The notes beneath the pieces were generated by a model, which worked only from the letters and a program-made list of their open reading frames with translations, was not told the origin of the DNA and ran no database searches. Below, one piece after another: positions 6,479 to 14,426 of a stretch of DNA of 17,723 nucleotides; the stretch's first letter is position 1, and each line of letters starts with the position of its first letter. The stretch covers positions 1 through 17,723 of the forward strand of contig JAXHVQ010000128.1 of assembly GCA_034189065.1 (NCBI GenBank), given 5' to 3'. A program made the translations under genes and the position numbers. Origin of the DNA: FACHB-1406 sp034189065. GTDB taxonomy: Bacteria; Cyanobacteriota; Cyanobacteriia; Cyanobacteriales; Spirulinaceae.

Positions 6479-7969
6479 TCATCGAGGCAATACCGGTTTT
6501 AAATCGATATTATTCGCAACCAAGTCGGCAATAGAGTCCAACATCACTTCGCGCTGTTCGCGGTAGTTAGGAACCCCCGTCGGCATCGAGAGGAGTCCTC
6601 GCCGCTGTCTGAGGTAGTTCAACCAAGACCTGCGCCATGCGCCATTATCAAATAAGCCGTGAAGGTAGCACCCCCAAGTCAATAGATTCTTGTCTACAAT
6701 TCCCAAACTCGCATCATCAAATAGGGGGTGATAATCTTCTTTAAGTTTGCCTTTGTGGGATTCAACCAATAAAGACCGCCCTTGATGAATTTCGTACCCC
6801 TCCACAGGCAATCCAGTCTGGGGAAACTGCGAAGTAACAAGCCGTTGGCGAACGATTTTGTTGCGCGACAGAATGGTTTTCAACGGCAGTAAATTTAAAC
6901 CGTGGTATTCTGTAGTTTTACCCTCAATCCCTTCGGGATCGCTGACGCTGTGGCCGAGCATTTGGAAACCGCCACAAATCCCCATGACTGTCCCCCCGGC
7001 GGCGGCGTAGTCTTGGATGAAGCGGGCGGTTCCGCTTTCGTGGAGGAGTTTGAGATCGGCAAGCGTGGTTTTGGAACCGGGCAAAATGACCGCATCGGGA
7101 TAGCCCAAGGGTTGGCCGAGAGCGATGTATTTCACCGAGACAGACGGTTCTGCCTCTAGGGGATCGAAGTCGGTAAAGTTAGAGATGCGCGGCAGGCGAA
7201 TGGCAGCAATGGTAAGTTCGGGGTTGGACTTGCGATCGCGCCGTTCGAGTAAAGCGAGGGAGTCTTCGGCGGGAAAGCACTGGTTACTCCAAGGAATAAC
7301 CCCCACTACGGGAATGCCGACGTGCTGTTCGAGCCATTCAATGCCCGATTGCAAAAGAGAGCGTTGTCCGCGAAACTTATTGATGACAATTCCTCGAATG
7401 AGTTTGCGTTCTTCGGCTTCGAGCAAGGCAAGGGTTCCCACCACATGGGCAAAAGCCCCGCCGCGATCGATATCCACCACCAATAGCGTCGGGGCATTGA
7501 GGTAACGCGCAATGCGCATATTGGTTAGATCGCGATGTTTGAGGTTAATTTCCGCCGGACTTCCCGCCCCTTCGCACACCACGAAGTCAAATTCAGCCGA
7601 TAGACGCTTTAACGAGTCCTGAATGGCCTTCCAGCCGCGATCGAAATACTTTTCGTAATATTCGGCTGCCCCCGTCTGCCCGATCGCTTGACCGCGCATA
7701 ATCACTTGGGAGGTCATATTGCCCTGGGGTTTGAGCAAGATCGGGTTCATTTCCACCCAAGGCGTAATGCCAGCCGCCCACGCTTGAACGGCTTGGGCAT
7801 AGCCGATTTCGCCGCCGTTAGGGGTAACATAGGCATTGAGGGCCATGTTCTGACCTTTGAAGGGGGTCACGCGCCATCCCTGGCGCGCTAAAATGCGACA
7901 AAGGGCTGCGGTAACTAAAGATTTCCCGGCGTGGGAGGTTGTACCCACCACCATAATTGCTTTCATCAT
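6479..7969 (-). CDS. cobQ: cobyric acid synthase (CobQ/CbiP)
   Basis: This enzyme amidates the b, d, e and g carboxylates of adenosyl-cobyrinic acid a,c-diamide to give adenosyl-cobyric acid, using glutamine and ATP. From the ATG at 7969 the protein is 496 residues, the usual CobQ length. It has the N-terminal P-loop segment GTTSHAGKS and the family-typical PFKGQNMALNAYVTPNGGEI. The C-terminal glutamine amidotransferase domain has Cys332 in MGICGGFQMLG and catalytic His437 in CYLHGLFDN, the CobQ-type form. The next codon (7966) is also ATG. A longer reading from 8017 adds 16 residues that do not resemble the family N-terminus, so I rejected it. It follows the small upstream gene by 48 nt on the same strand and is probably in its operon. 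The stop is nearly touched by a repeat element. Confidence 0.95.
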   Translation of the reverse strand: MMKAIMVVGTTSHAGKSLVTAALCRILARQGWRVTPFKGQNMALNAYVTPNGGEIGYAQAVQAWAAGITPWVEMNPILLKPQGNMTSQVIMRGQAIGQTGAAEYYEKYFDRGWKAIQDSLKRLSAEFDFVVCEGAGSPAEINLKHRDLTNMRIARYLNAPTLLVVDIDRGGAFAHVVGTLALLEAEERKLIRGIVINKFRGQRSLLQSGIEWLEQHVGIPVVGVIPWSNQCFPAEDSLALLERRDRKSNPELTIAAIRLPRISNFTDFDPLEAEPSVSVKYIALGQPLGYPDAVILPGSKTTLADLKLLHESGTARFIQDYAAAGGTVMGICGGFQMLGHSVSDPEGIEGKTTEYHGLNLLPLKTILSRNKIVRQRLVTSQFPQTGLPVEGYEIHQGRSLLVESHKGKLKEDYHPLFDDASLGIVDKNLLTWGCYLHGLFDNGAWRRSWLNYLRQRRGLLSMPTGVPNYREQREVMLDSIADLVANNIDLKPVLPR

Positions 7970-8017
7970 TACTTTGCGAGAGACATCCAACTCGTGACGC
8001 ACGCCCGGGCGCGACAT

Positions 8018-8425
8018 TTAAAGGGGCAGCCTGAACCAGCGTTCGAGCAGATTTCTGAAGCGATCGCTGTTGGACGGCGGAGGGATCGCGCCTTGCCCTT
8101 CGTACTGTTGAAGCAGTTGCCGTCCGAGGGGAGTGAGGCGAAAGCGATCGGTTATACCTTGACCGTCCACTTCTCGCCGCAGCAGACCGACTCTGATGAG
8201 CCAAGTCAGTTGACTTTCTGCCACCAATTCTAGCAGAGGGCGTAGCGTGTAGCCTTGCTCGAAACCGGCTGTTCCCGCGATCGCATTGCTGGAGATGCTA
8301 CGCGATCGCATTTCGCGCCACAGGGGGAGTCGAAAGGGCGAACAGCGCAATGCTCGTTCCGCTCGGGTGCGGGTTTGGGGAGAGTATTCAATGGAGGAAA
8401 GGGTTGGGGGAGACGAGGAACTCAT
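8018..8425 (-). CDS. conserved cyanobacterial protein, Npun_F0494-like
   Basis: A 135-residue soluble protein of unknown function. The core RAERALRCSPFRLPLWREMRS, then LLELVAESQLTWLIRVGLLRREVDGQGITDRFRLTPLGRQLL, matches my memory of a small family restricted to cyanobacteria (Npun_F0494 family). The second half has the look of a winged-helix fold (helix, then a beta wing at GITDRFRLT, ending in a PLGRQLL helix), but no DNA binding has been shown to my knowledge. The start at 8425 lacks a clear Shine-Dalgarno. It precedes cobQ on the same strand and is divergent from the RNase D-like gene, so both genes share a 201-nt promoter region. Confidence 0.7.
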   Translation of the reverse strand: MSSSSPPTLSSIEYSPQTRTRAERALRCSPFRLPLWREMRSRSISSNAIAGTAGFEQGYTLRPLLELVAESQLTWLIRVGLLRREVDGQGITDRFRLTPLGRQLLQQYEGQGAIPPPSNSDRFRNLLERWFRLPL

Positions 8426-8626
8426 ACCAATTGGAATTTTGGGACGGGAAAAGCCGAAGGGTTGCCAAGGCGATCGAAGGCTGCGATCGCTTCCGTTATT
8501 ATCGCCTCAATCTCCCACGAACGTCACCTATTTACAGTCTTTCTCTTCTCATTCTCATTCTCGTTCTCGAAGCGTTTGCCGAACCGGTATACTCTAGAGA
8601 TTAATTGTTACAATAGTTGTCGTCCC
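8426..8626. promoter_or_regulatory. divergent promoter region
   Basis: This separates the small cobQ-operon gene (minus) from the RNase D-like gene (plus). Two plus-strand -10 candidates are TATACT at 8588-8593 and TACAAT at 8609-8614. The latter would leave only a very short leader. Neither has a good -35. A pyrimidine-rich tract of CTCATT-type repeats runs from about 8535 to 8569, and two HIP1-related GCGATCG words occur around 8470-8490. Confidence 0.4.
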
Positions 8627-9550
8627 ATGCCTTATTTGAGCGATCCGACAGCGATCGAGGGCGCGATCGCGCGTTTCTCTCAACGTCCGAGACTTTGGCT
8701 GGATACTGAAGTCGCGGACTATAATACTTCTAAACCTCGACTCTCCCTGGTTCAAATCTCCGACGATCCGACGGACCTCAAAGGCGATCGCGCGGTAATT
8801 TTTGACGTTCTCGATTGTCCCGAAATCATTCAACATTTCATCGAACAAATTTCCCTAAACCCGGAAATTGAAAAAGTTTTTCACAACGCGAAATACGATC
8901 TTACTTTTCTCGGTCAGCGTCAAGCGCAAAATGTCACTTGTACGCTGGAAATGATTCAAAATATTCCCTATCATCTCGCTCCCGTTCCCGATTACACGCT
9001 CAAAACTTTAGCACAACATCTTTGTAGTTTTCCGCCCCCCAATAAGACAGAACAAGGGGGAGATTGGGGTCAGCGCCCTTTAACAGCCGCTCAGCTTCAT
9101 TATGCACAAATGGATGTGGTTTATGTCGCTCAAGTTCATTTGCGCCTCCTCCAATTACAGCAACTTGCCGCTCCCGATCCCGACCGAGAAGATTTGGACG
9201 CATTATTTTTACGCTATCGTCAAATTGAAGAGAACTGGAAGCGGGCGACGGCTGAAATGGAACATTTACAAAAGCGGATTAAAGCCGCAATGCAATCTCA
9301 AAAGATTGCCAAACAATCGGGATTTGAACTGAAGCAGCAAACGCGGAAAACTCAGAAGGTTCCTTTTACAAAACTCGCTCAACTGACTCAAGATTATGGC
9401 ATCGATCTCAACTTATCCGTAACGCTCACCAAAAAGTTACAGAAAGAACTTGCTGATTTCTTGGAACAATTGCCCATCGAAGAACAAGTCACAACTTATG
9501 CTCGGCTTAAAGTTGCACCCCAGGAAAGTGATGATAAGCTGCCTTTTTAA
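8627..9550 (+). CDS. RNase D-like 3'-5' exonuclease (DEDDy)
   Basis: A 307-residue protein with the DEDDy exonuclease fold of RNase D. Exo I is Asp26/Glu28 in LWLDTEVADY, Exo II is Asp91 in FHNAKYDLTFL, and Exo III is Tyr159-x3-Asp163 in HYAQMDVVYV. All metal-binding residues are present, so it should be an active 3'-5' nuclease, probably on structured RNA. The C-terminal third is charged and helical (EENWKRATAEMEHLQKRIKAA, a likely coiled coil), and I see no clear HRDC domain, unlike E. coli RNase D. I chose the ATG at 8627 because family similarity begins there; upstream in-frame sequence is low-complexity. A hairpin without a T-run follows the stop. Confidence 0.88.
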   Translation: MPYLSDPTAIEGAIARFSQRPRLWLDTEVADYNTSKPRLSLVQISDDPTDLKGDRAVIFDVLDCPEIIQHFIEQISLNPEIEKVFHNAKYDLTFLGQRQAQNVTCTLEMIQNIPYHLAPVPDYTLKTLAQHLCSFPPPNKTEQGGDWGQRPLTAAQLHYAQMDVVYVAQVHLRLLQLQQLAAPDPDREDLDALFLRYRQIEENWKRATAEMEHLQKRIKAAMQSQKIAKQSGFELKQQTRKTQKVPFTKLAQLTQDYGIDLNLSVTLTKKLQKELADFLEQLPIEEQVTTYARLKVAPQESDDKLPF

Positions 9551-9576
9551 GCAGGTTATTTTTGCCCGATTGTTGT

Positions 9577-9594
9577 AACCGTGTAAAAACGGTT
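9577..9594 (+). terminator. weak hairpin after the RNase D-like gene
   Basis: AACCGT (9577-9582) pairs with ACGGTT (9589-9594) around a 6-nt loop, 26 nt after the stop codon. No T-run follows, so it is at most a weak intrinsic terminator or an mRNA 3'-end stabiliser. Confidence 0.35.
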
Positions 9595-9640
9595 GTCGAA
9601 AGCCCACAAAGATGATATGACTAGCGTTTATACTAAGCTT

Positions 9641-9700
9641 GTGTCCGCAAAGCTACGCAAACCGAGGCTAAGTATCAAAATCATAGGCTTACGGATGGTA
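9641..9700 (+). promoter_or_regulatory. possible c-di-GMP-I (GEMM)-like RNA motif
   Basis: GCAAAGCTACG at 9647-9657 matches the conserved core of GEMM-I riboswitches (CGCAAAGCYACGG), and CTTACGGATGG near 9688-9698 resembles the 3' end (GTTACCGATGG). The segment can close on itself: TCCG (9644-9647) pairs with CGGA (9692-9695) and AAGC (9650-9653) with GCTT (9687-9690). However, the 5' half, with a GGCAAACC strand and a GAAA tetraloop stem, is not seen in order upstream. It may be a degenerate or unrelated structure. It lies more than 300 nt before metH. Confidence 0.25.
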
Positions 9701-9811
9701 TTTCCCGATAAAATTGAGGCGGCGATCGCGAAATTGAGAACTCTATTCGTTACATCAAATCCGGTTGAATGACCGCAGTTGGAAACGACGCATTTCTGCG
9801 CACCGGTTTTT

Positions 9812-9865
9812 CGGCACTGAAGTGCCTACTACGAACTGACCGGCACTGAAGTGCCTACTACGAAC
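9812..9865. repeat. tandem pair of palindromic repeats
   Basis: Two identical 25-nt copies (9812-9836 and 9841-9865, period 29) each begin with C followed by the dyad GGCACTGAAGTGCC and continue CTACTACGAAC. The arms GGCACT/AGTGCC are perfect with a 2-nt centre. It resembles a repeat I associate with dispersed intergenic sequences in cyanobacteria. Use as an operator is possible but unsupported. Confidence 0.85.
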
Positions 9866-10016
9866 GAACGAACAACGTTAGTGCGCGCACTGCGATGGTG
9901 CTGTAGAAGTCCCAAATTCCGACCGGTCAAAAGAGAAGTACACCCTTCCCGATAATTCGGTAAAATCAAAACAATCTTTAGTCTCTATTCTCTCACACTC
10001 TTATCAAAATCGTTCG

Positions 10017-13000
10017 ATGAATAGTTCCTTTCTCAACCGCCTTCACAGTCCAGAACGTCCCGTCCTCGTCTTTGACGGCGCAATGGGAACCTCACTGCAA
10101 ACGCAAAACCTCACCGCCGAAGACTTTGGCGGCGCAGAGTACGAAGGGTGCAACGAATATCTCGTACATAGCAAACCCGAAGCTGTTAAAAAAGTGCATC
10201 GTGGCTTTTTAGAAGTCGGTGCAGATGTCATTGAAACCGACACTTTCGGCGGAACTTCCGTCGTCCTCGCCGAATACGATCTCGCCGATATTGCCTATTC
10301 TCTCAACAAAAACGCCGCAGAACTCGCCAAGCAAGTCGCTGCCGAATATTCCACCCCCGAAAAACCCCGTTTCGTCGCCGGTTCGATGGGCCCCGGAACC
10401 AAACTTCCCACCCTCGGACACATCGACTTTGACACTCTCAAAAATTCCTATGCCGTCCAAGCCGAAGGACTTTTCGACGGCGGTGCAGATTTACTCCTCG
10501 TTGAAACCTGCCAGGATGTTTTACAAATCAAAGCCGCTTTAAACGCAATTGAAGAAGTCTTTGAGAAAAAAGGACAGCGCCTTCCTCTGATGGTTTCTAT
10601 TACAATGGAAATCATGGGAACCATGTTAGTGGGAACCGAAATTAGCGCCGCTTTAACCATTCTCGAACCCTATGCAATCGACATTTTAGGGTTAAACTGC
10701 GCCACCGGTCCCGATAAGATGAAAGAACATATCAAATATCTTTCGGAACATTCTCCCTTCACCATTTCTTGTATTCCCAATGCCGGACTGCCAGAAAACG
10801 TTGGCGGACAAGCGCACTATCGCCTCACGCCGATGGAATTACGTTTTGCCTTAATGCACTTCATCGAAGATTTAGGCGTACAAATTATTGGCGGTTGTTG
10901 CGGAACTCGTCCCGATCATATCCAACAACTCGCCGAACTGACCCAAGAGTTAAAACCCAAAGAACGCCATCCCCAGCGCGAACCTTCGGCTGCCTCAATT
11001 TACAGTACCCAACCTTATATTCAAGATAATTCCTTCCTCATCGTCGGCGAAAGATTAAATGCCAGCGGGTCTAAGAAATGCCGGACGCTGCTTAATGAAG
11101 AAGATTGGGACGGTTTAGTTTCCCTCGCAAAATCCCAAGTCAAAGAAGGCGCGCACATTCTTGATGTCAACGTCGATTATGTCGGACGAGATGGCGTTCG
11201 GGATATGCACGAACTGGCATCTCGCCTCGTGAATAATGTGACGCTGCCATTGATGCTTGATTCCACTGAATGGGAAAAAATGGAGGCGGGTTTAAAAGTC
11301 GCTGGGGGGAAATGTCTTCTCAATTCTACCAACTATGAAGACGGCGAACCGCGATTTTATCAAGTTTTAGAATTGGCGAAGAAATATGGTGCGGGGGTTG
11401 TAATTGGAACCATCGACGAAGATGGCATGGCGCGCACCGCCGATAAAAAATTTGAAATTGCGAAACGCGCCTACGATGCTTCAGTGGCTTATGGTATACC
11501 GGCAAGTGAAGTATTTTTCGATCCTCTCGCTTTACCTATTTCGACTGGAATAGAAGAAGATCGGGAAAACGGCAAGGCAACCATTGAGTCGATTCGGCGC
11601 ATTCGGGAAGAATTACCGGAATGTCATGTTATTTTAGGCGTTTCTAATATTTCCTTCGGATTGAATGCTGCGGCGCGGCAAGTTTTGAATTCTGTCTTCC
11701 TCCACGACGCGATGTCCGTTGGGATGGATTCGGCGATTGTCAGCGCCAGTAAAATTTTACCGCTATCAAAAATTGAACCCAAACACCAAGAAATTTGTCG
11801 CGATTTAATTTACGATCGCCGCAAATTTGAAGGCGAGGCTTGCGTTTACGATCCCCTTACTAAGCTAACAACGCTGTTTGAAGGGAAAAAGGCGAAAAAA
11901 GAACAGGCGATCGATTCCAGTCTTCCCGTTGAAGAGCGTCTCAAGCAACATATTATCGATGGCGAACGCATTGGGTTAGACGAAGCTTTGGACGAAGCAC
12001 TTCAAAAACATCCCCCTCTCGATATTATTAATATTTTCCTACTCGACGGCATGAAAGTTGTAGGAGAATTGTTTGGTTCGGGGCAAATGCAACTGCCATT
12101 CGTTTTACAATCGGCGCAAACCATGAAAGCTGCTGTCGCGCACTTAGAACCGTTTATGGAAAAAGATGAAAATAGTAGCAATGCTAAAGGAACGGTTGTG
12201 ATTGCGACGGTGAAAGGCGACGTTCACGATATTGGGAAGAACTTAGTTGATATTATTCTTTCCAATAACGGGTATAAGGTCGTAAACTTGGGAATTAAAC
12301 AGCCGGTCGATAATATTATTGAGGCTTACGAAGAACATCAAGCCGATTGTATCGCCATGAGCGGATTGCTGGTAAAATCTACGGCGTTTATGAAAGACAA
12401 CTTAGGGGTCTTCAACGAACGCGGAATTACCGCACCCGTAATTTTAGGCGGTGCAGCCTTAACGCCGAAATTCGTTCACCAAGATTGCCAAAATACGTAT
12501 AACGGTCGAGTCGTTTACGGAAAAGATGCGTTTTCCGATCTGCATTTCATGGAAAAATTAATGCCTGCAAAGTCATCACAAAACTGGGATGATGTCAAGG
12601 GCTTTTTAGATGAATTTGCCGAGTCTGACTCAACCAATGGCAATGGAGCAAAGAGTAAGACAACAAGCGAAACTCAAGAGATTGAAGAGGAAACTTCGAC
12701 AGAACCTCAAGTCATCGATACGCGACGTTCAGAAGCCGTCGATCGCGAAATCGAACGTCCTGTCCCGCCATTTTGGGGAACGAAACTCCTACAACCGGCA
12801 GACCTTTCCCTCGCCGAAGTGTTCGACTATTTAGACTTACAGGCGTTGATTGCGGGACAGTGGCAATTCCGCAAGCCTAAAGAGCAATCGCGCGAAGAAT
12901 ACGATAGTTTTTTGGCAGAGAAAGTTTATCCTATTTTGGAGGAGTGGAAGCAAAAAGCGATGGGTCAAAACTTACTCCATCCGCAGATTATTTACGGATA

Positions 13001-13649
13001 TTTTCCCTGCTTAGCGGAAGGTAATTCGCTACACCTGTACGCCGCCGATGCAGTTGTAGAAGATTGCTTTATTCCCAGTTCCGCAGAACCCGTTGCCACC
13101 TTTGAATTTCCGCGACAAAAATCCCTGCGTCGCCTTTGTATCGCCGACTTTTATTTAGATAAAGAGGAAGCGGGGGACCCCTCTCAGTCCCCCCTGAAAC
13201 CAGGAGAGAAGTTTGGGGAAGGAGAGAAATTACTTCGGGTAGATGTCTTCCCGATGCAAGCCGTTACCGTGGGAAATATTGCCACAGAATTCGCCAAAAA
13301 ACTGTTTGAATCCGACGATTATACCAACTACCTTTACTTCCACGGTTTAGCCGTACAAACGGCAGAAGCGCTGGCAGAATGGACCCACGCGCGCGTTCGT
13401 CGGGAGTTAGGATTTGGCGATAAGGAACCGGATAATATGCGGGATATCTTACAACAACGCTATCAGGGATCTCGCTATAGTTTTGGCTATCCTGCCTGTC
13501 CAAATATTGCCGACCAGTACAAACAGTTAGAGGTATTGGAAACAGAACGAATTGCGTTATATATGGATGAAAGCGAACAGCTATATCCCGAACAATCAAC
13601 TACAGCAATTCTTTCGTATCACCCAGCGGCGAAGTATTTCAGTGCGTAA
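10017..13649 (+). CDS. metH: cobalamin-dependent methionine synthase (MetH)
   Basis: MetH transfers a methyl group from 5-methyltetrahydrofolate to homocysteine through enzyme-bound cobalamin. All four modules are present in 1210 residues. The homocysteine domain (about 1-320) has zinc ligands Cys228 (LNCATG) and Cys294/Cys295 (GGCCGTRP). The folate-binding domain (about 338-600) begins at FLIVGERLNASGSKK. The B12 cap and Rossmann domains (about 640-850) include GDVHDIGKNLV with axial His737. The AdoMet reactivation domain (about 915-1210) ends with RYSFGYPACPN. An acidic, low-complexity linker (about 857-905) precedes the last domain. The reactivation domain carries an apparent extra segment near residues 1051-1074, encoded by a palindromic sequence. 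Start is ATG at 10017 with no strong Shine-Dalgarno. It depends on the product of cobB and cobQ nearby. Confidence 0.97.
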   Translation: MNSSFLNRLHSPERPVLVFDGAMGTSLQTQNLTAEDFGGAEYEGCNEYLVHSKPEAVKKVHRGFLEVGADVIETDTFGGTSVVLAEYDLADIAYSLNKNAAELAKQVAAEYSTPEKPRFVAGSMGPGTKLPTLGHIDFDTLKNSYAVQAEGLFDGGADLLLVETCQDVLQIKAALNAIEEVFEKKGQRLPLMVSITMEIMGTMLVGTEISAALTILEPYAIDILGLNCATGPDKMKEHIKYLSEHSPFTISCIPNAGLPENVGGQAHYRLTPMELRFALMHFIEDLGVQIIGGCCGTRPDHIQQLAELTQELKPKERHPQREPSAASIYSTQPYIQDNSFLIVGERLNASGSKKCRTLLNEEDWDGLVSLAKSQVKEGAHILDVNVDYVGRDGVRDMHELASRLVNNVTLPLMLDSTEWEKMEAGLKVAGGKCLLNSTNYEDGEPRFYQVLELAKKYGAGVVIGTIDEDGMARTADKKFEIAKRAYDASVAYGIPASEVFFDPLALPISTGIEEDRENGKATIESIRRIREELPECHVILGVSNISFGLNAAARQVLNSVFLHDAMSVGMDSAIVSASKILPLSKIEPKHQEICRDLIYDRRKFEGEACVYDPLTKLTTLFEGKKAKKEQAIDSSLPVEERLKQHIIDGERIGLDEALDEALQKHPPLDIINIFLLDGMKVVGELFGSGQMQLPFVLQSAQTMKAAVAHLEPFMEKDENSSNAKGTVVIATVKGDVHDIGKNLVDIILSNNGYKVVNLGIKQPVDNIIEAYEEHQADCIAMSGLLVKSTAFMKDNLGVFNERGITAPVILGGAALTPKFVHQDCQNTYNGRVVYGKDAFSDLHFMEKLMPAKSSQNWDDVKGFLDEFAESDSTNGNGAKSKTTSETQEIEEETSTEPQVIDTRRSEAVDREIERPVPPFWGTKLLQPADLSLAEVFDYLDLQALIAGQWQFRKPKEQSREEYDSFLAEKVYPILEEWKQKAMGQNLLHPQIIYGYFPCLAEGNSLHLYAADAVVEDCFIPSSAEPVATFEFPRQKSLRRLCIADFYLDKEEAGDPSQSPLKPGEKFGEGEKLLRVDVFPMQAVTVGNIATEFAKKLFESDDYTNYLYFHGLAVQTAEALAEWTHARVRRELGFGDKEPDNMRDILQQRYQGSRYSFGYPACPNIADQYKQLEVLETERIALYMDESEQLYPEQSTTAILSYHPAAKYFSA
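13172..13193 (+). repeat. palindromic repeat within metH
   Basis: GGGGGAC (13172-13178) and GTCCCCC (13187-13193) are perfect inverted arms around an 8-nt loop, inside the coding frame. It is the G/C-run core of an apparent in-frame insertion (residues GDPSQSPLKPGEKFGEGE) between the strands ADFYLDKEE and RVDVFPM of the reactivation domain. Confidence 0.75.
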
Positions 13650-13682
13650 AATACCGCCTGGGGTTCGCACCTCGTCGCGTAT

Positions 13683-13716
13683 AAGGCGTGTTATCAAATC
13701 AGTGCTGACACGCCTT
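13683..13716 (+). terminator. inverted repeat after metH
   Basis: AAGGCGTGT (13683-13691) is the exact complement of ACACGCCTT (13708-13716) around a 16-nt loop, 33 nt after the metH stop. No T-run follows, so it may be a processed 3' end rather than a classical intrinsic terminator. Confidence 0.5.
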
Positions 13717-13780
13717 AGAAATGAGGAACATCTCTAAAATAAGAGGAAAACTTCTGAATTAAAAAAGGAGAGAGTTATCT

Positions 13781-14386
13781 TTGGATTACGCGATCGCGCT
13801 GTTAGCACTCAAACAAGCCGACCCCATTCTTGCGGCGACAATCGATCGCGTGGGAAACTGTACCTTGGATAGCGAACAGCGAAGGGGAGATGTCCTCTCA
13901 ACGTTGTGCGAGTCAATTATTTCCCAACAAATTTCTGGCAAAGCTGCAACCACTATCCATCGTCGATTTCTCGAACTTTACAACCGAGGTTCTACCCTCA
14001 ATGCCCAAAATTTACTCGATACCCCGGACGAAATGTTGCGGAATGCTGGAGTTTCTCGTCCTAAAATTGCCTATTTGAGAGATTTAGCCCAAAAAACCAT
14101 CGAGGGATTGCCAACTTTAAGCGATTTGGCAACAATGGAGGACGAGGCAATTGTTCGAGAACTGGTGAAAGTGAAAGGGATTGGGCGATGGACGGCGCAA
14201 ATGTTATTAATCTTTCGCCTGCATCGTTGGGATGTTTTACCCGCCGACGATTTAGGAATTCGCGCCGGAATTCGCCGTATTTATGACTTGCCCGAATTAC
14301 CCGATAAAAAAATAGTGGAGCAGCTCGGTCAAAAATGGCAACCGTATCGCACAATTGCCTCTTGGTATTTGTGGCGCAGCGCTTAG
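13781..14386 (+). CDS. DNA-3-methyladenine glycosylase II (AlkA/HhH-GPD family)
   Basis: A 201-residue base-excision repair enzyme that removes alkylated purines from DNA. It has the helix-hairpin-helix motif VKGIGRWTAQM (residues 131-141) and the catalytic loop LPADDLGIR, with Asp157 the likely catalytic residue and Asp156 next to it. There is no iron-sulphur cluster tail (no C-terminal Cys cluster), which separates it from endonuclease III and MutY. It lacks the N-terminal beta domain of E. coli AlkA, like many short bacterial Mag proteins. The start is TTG at 13781, supported by AAGGAG at 13765-13770, ten nt upstream. It follows metH by 131 nt with a hairpin between, so it is probably separately expressed. 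Confidence 0.88.
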   Translation: MDYAIALLALKQADPILAATIDRVGNCTLDSEQRRGDVLSTLCESIISQQISGKAATTIHRRFLELYNRGSTLNAQNLLDTPDEMLRNAGVSRPKIAYLRDLAQKTIEGLPTLSDLATMEDEAIVRELVKVKGIGRWTAQMLLIFRLHRWDVLPADDLGIRAGIRRIYDLPELPDKKIVEQLGQKWQPYRTIASWYLWRSA

Positions 14387-14391
14387 CGCCA

Positions 14392-14419
14392 GAGACGAGG
14401 ATATTTCACGAAACGTCTC
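14392..14419 (+). other. short hairpin after the glycosylase gene
   Basis: GAGACG (14392-14397) pairs with CGTCTC (14414-14419) around 16 nt, starting 6 nt after the stop codon. No T-run. Confidence 0.4.
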
Positions 14420-14426
14420 GATAGCA

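Larger units (their letters stand above)
9551..10016. other. 466-nt metH upstream region
   Basis: No gene. In order it holds the hairpin at 9577-9594, a possible structured RNA around 9641-9700, a pair of palindromic direct repeats at 9812-9865, and the perfect 12-bp palindrome AGTGCGCGCACT at 9880-9891. I see no cobalamin-riboswitch B12 box (GCCACTG type). The metH promoter is probably in the AT-rich last 70 nt (AAAATCAAAACAATCTTTAG), but I cannot name its boxes. Confidence 0.5.

Noticed and set aside
7970..8017. N-terminal extension of cobQ to the ATG at 8017
   Set aside because: The extra residues do not resemble CobQ N-termini, which begin close to the KAIMVVGTTSHAGKS motif.
8255..8626. 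N-terminal extension of the RNase D-like protein
   Set aside because: The extra 124 residues are low-complexity, overlap the divergent gene antisense, and family similarity begins at the ATG at 8627.
9551..10016. Cobalamin riboswitch upstream of metH
   Set aside because: I searched for the conserved B12-box and core sequences and did not find them; MetH-type genes often lack this riboswitch.
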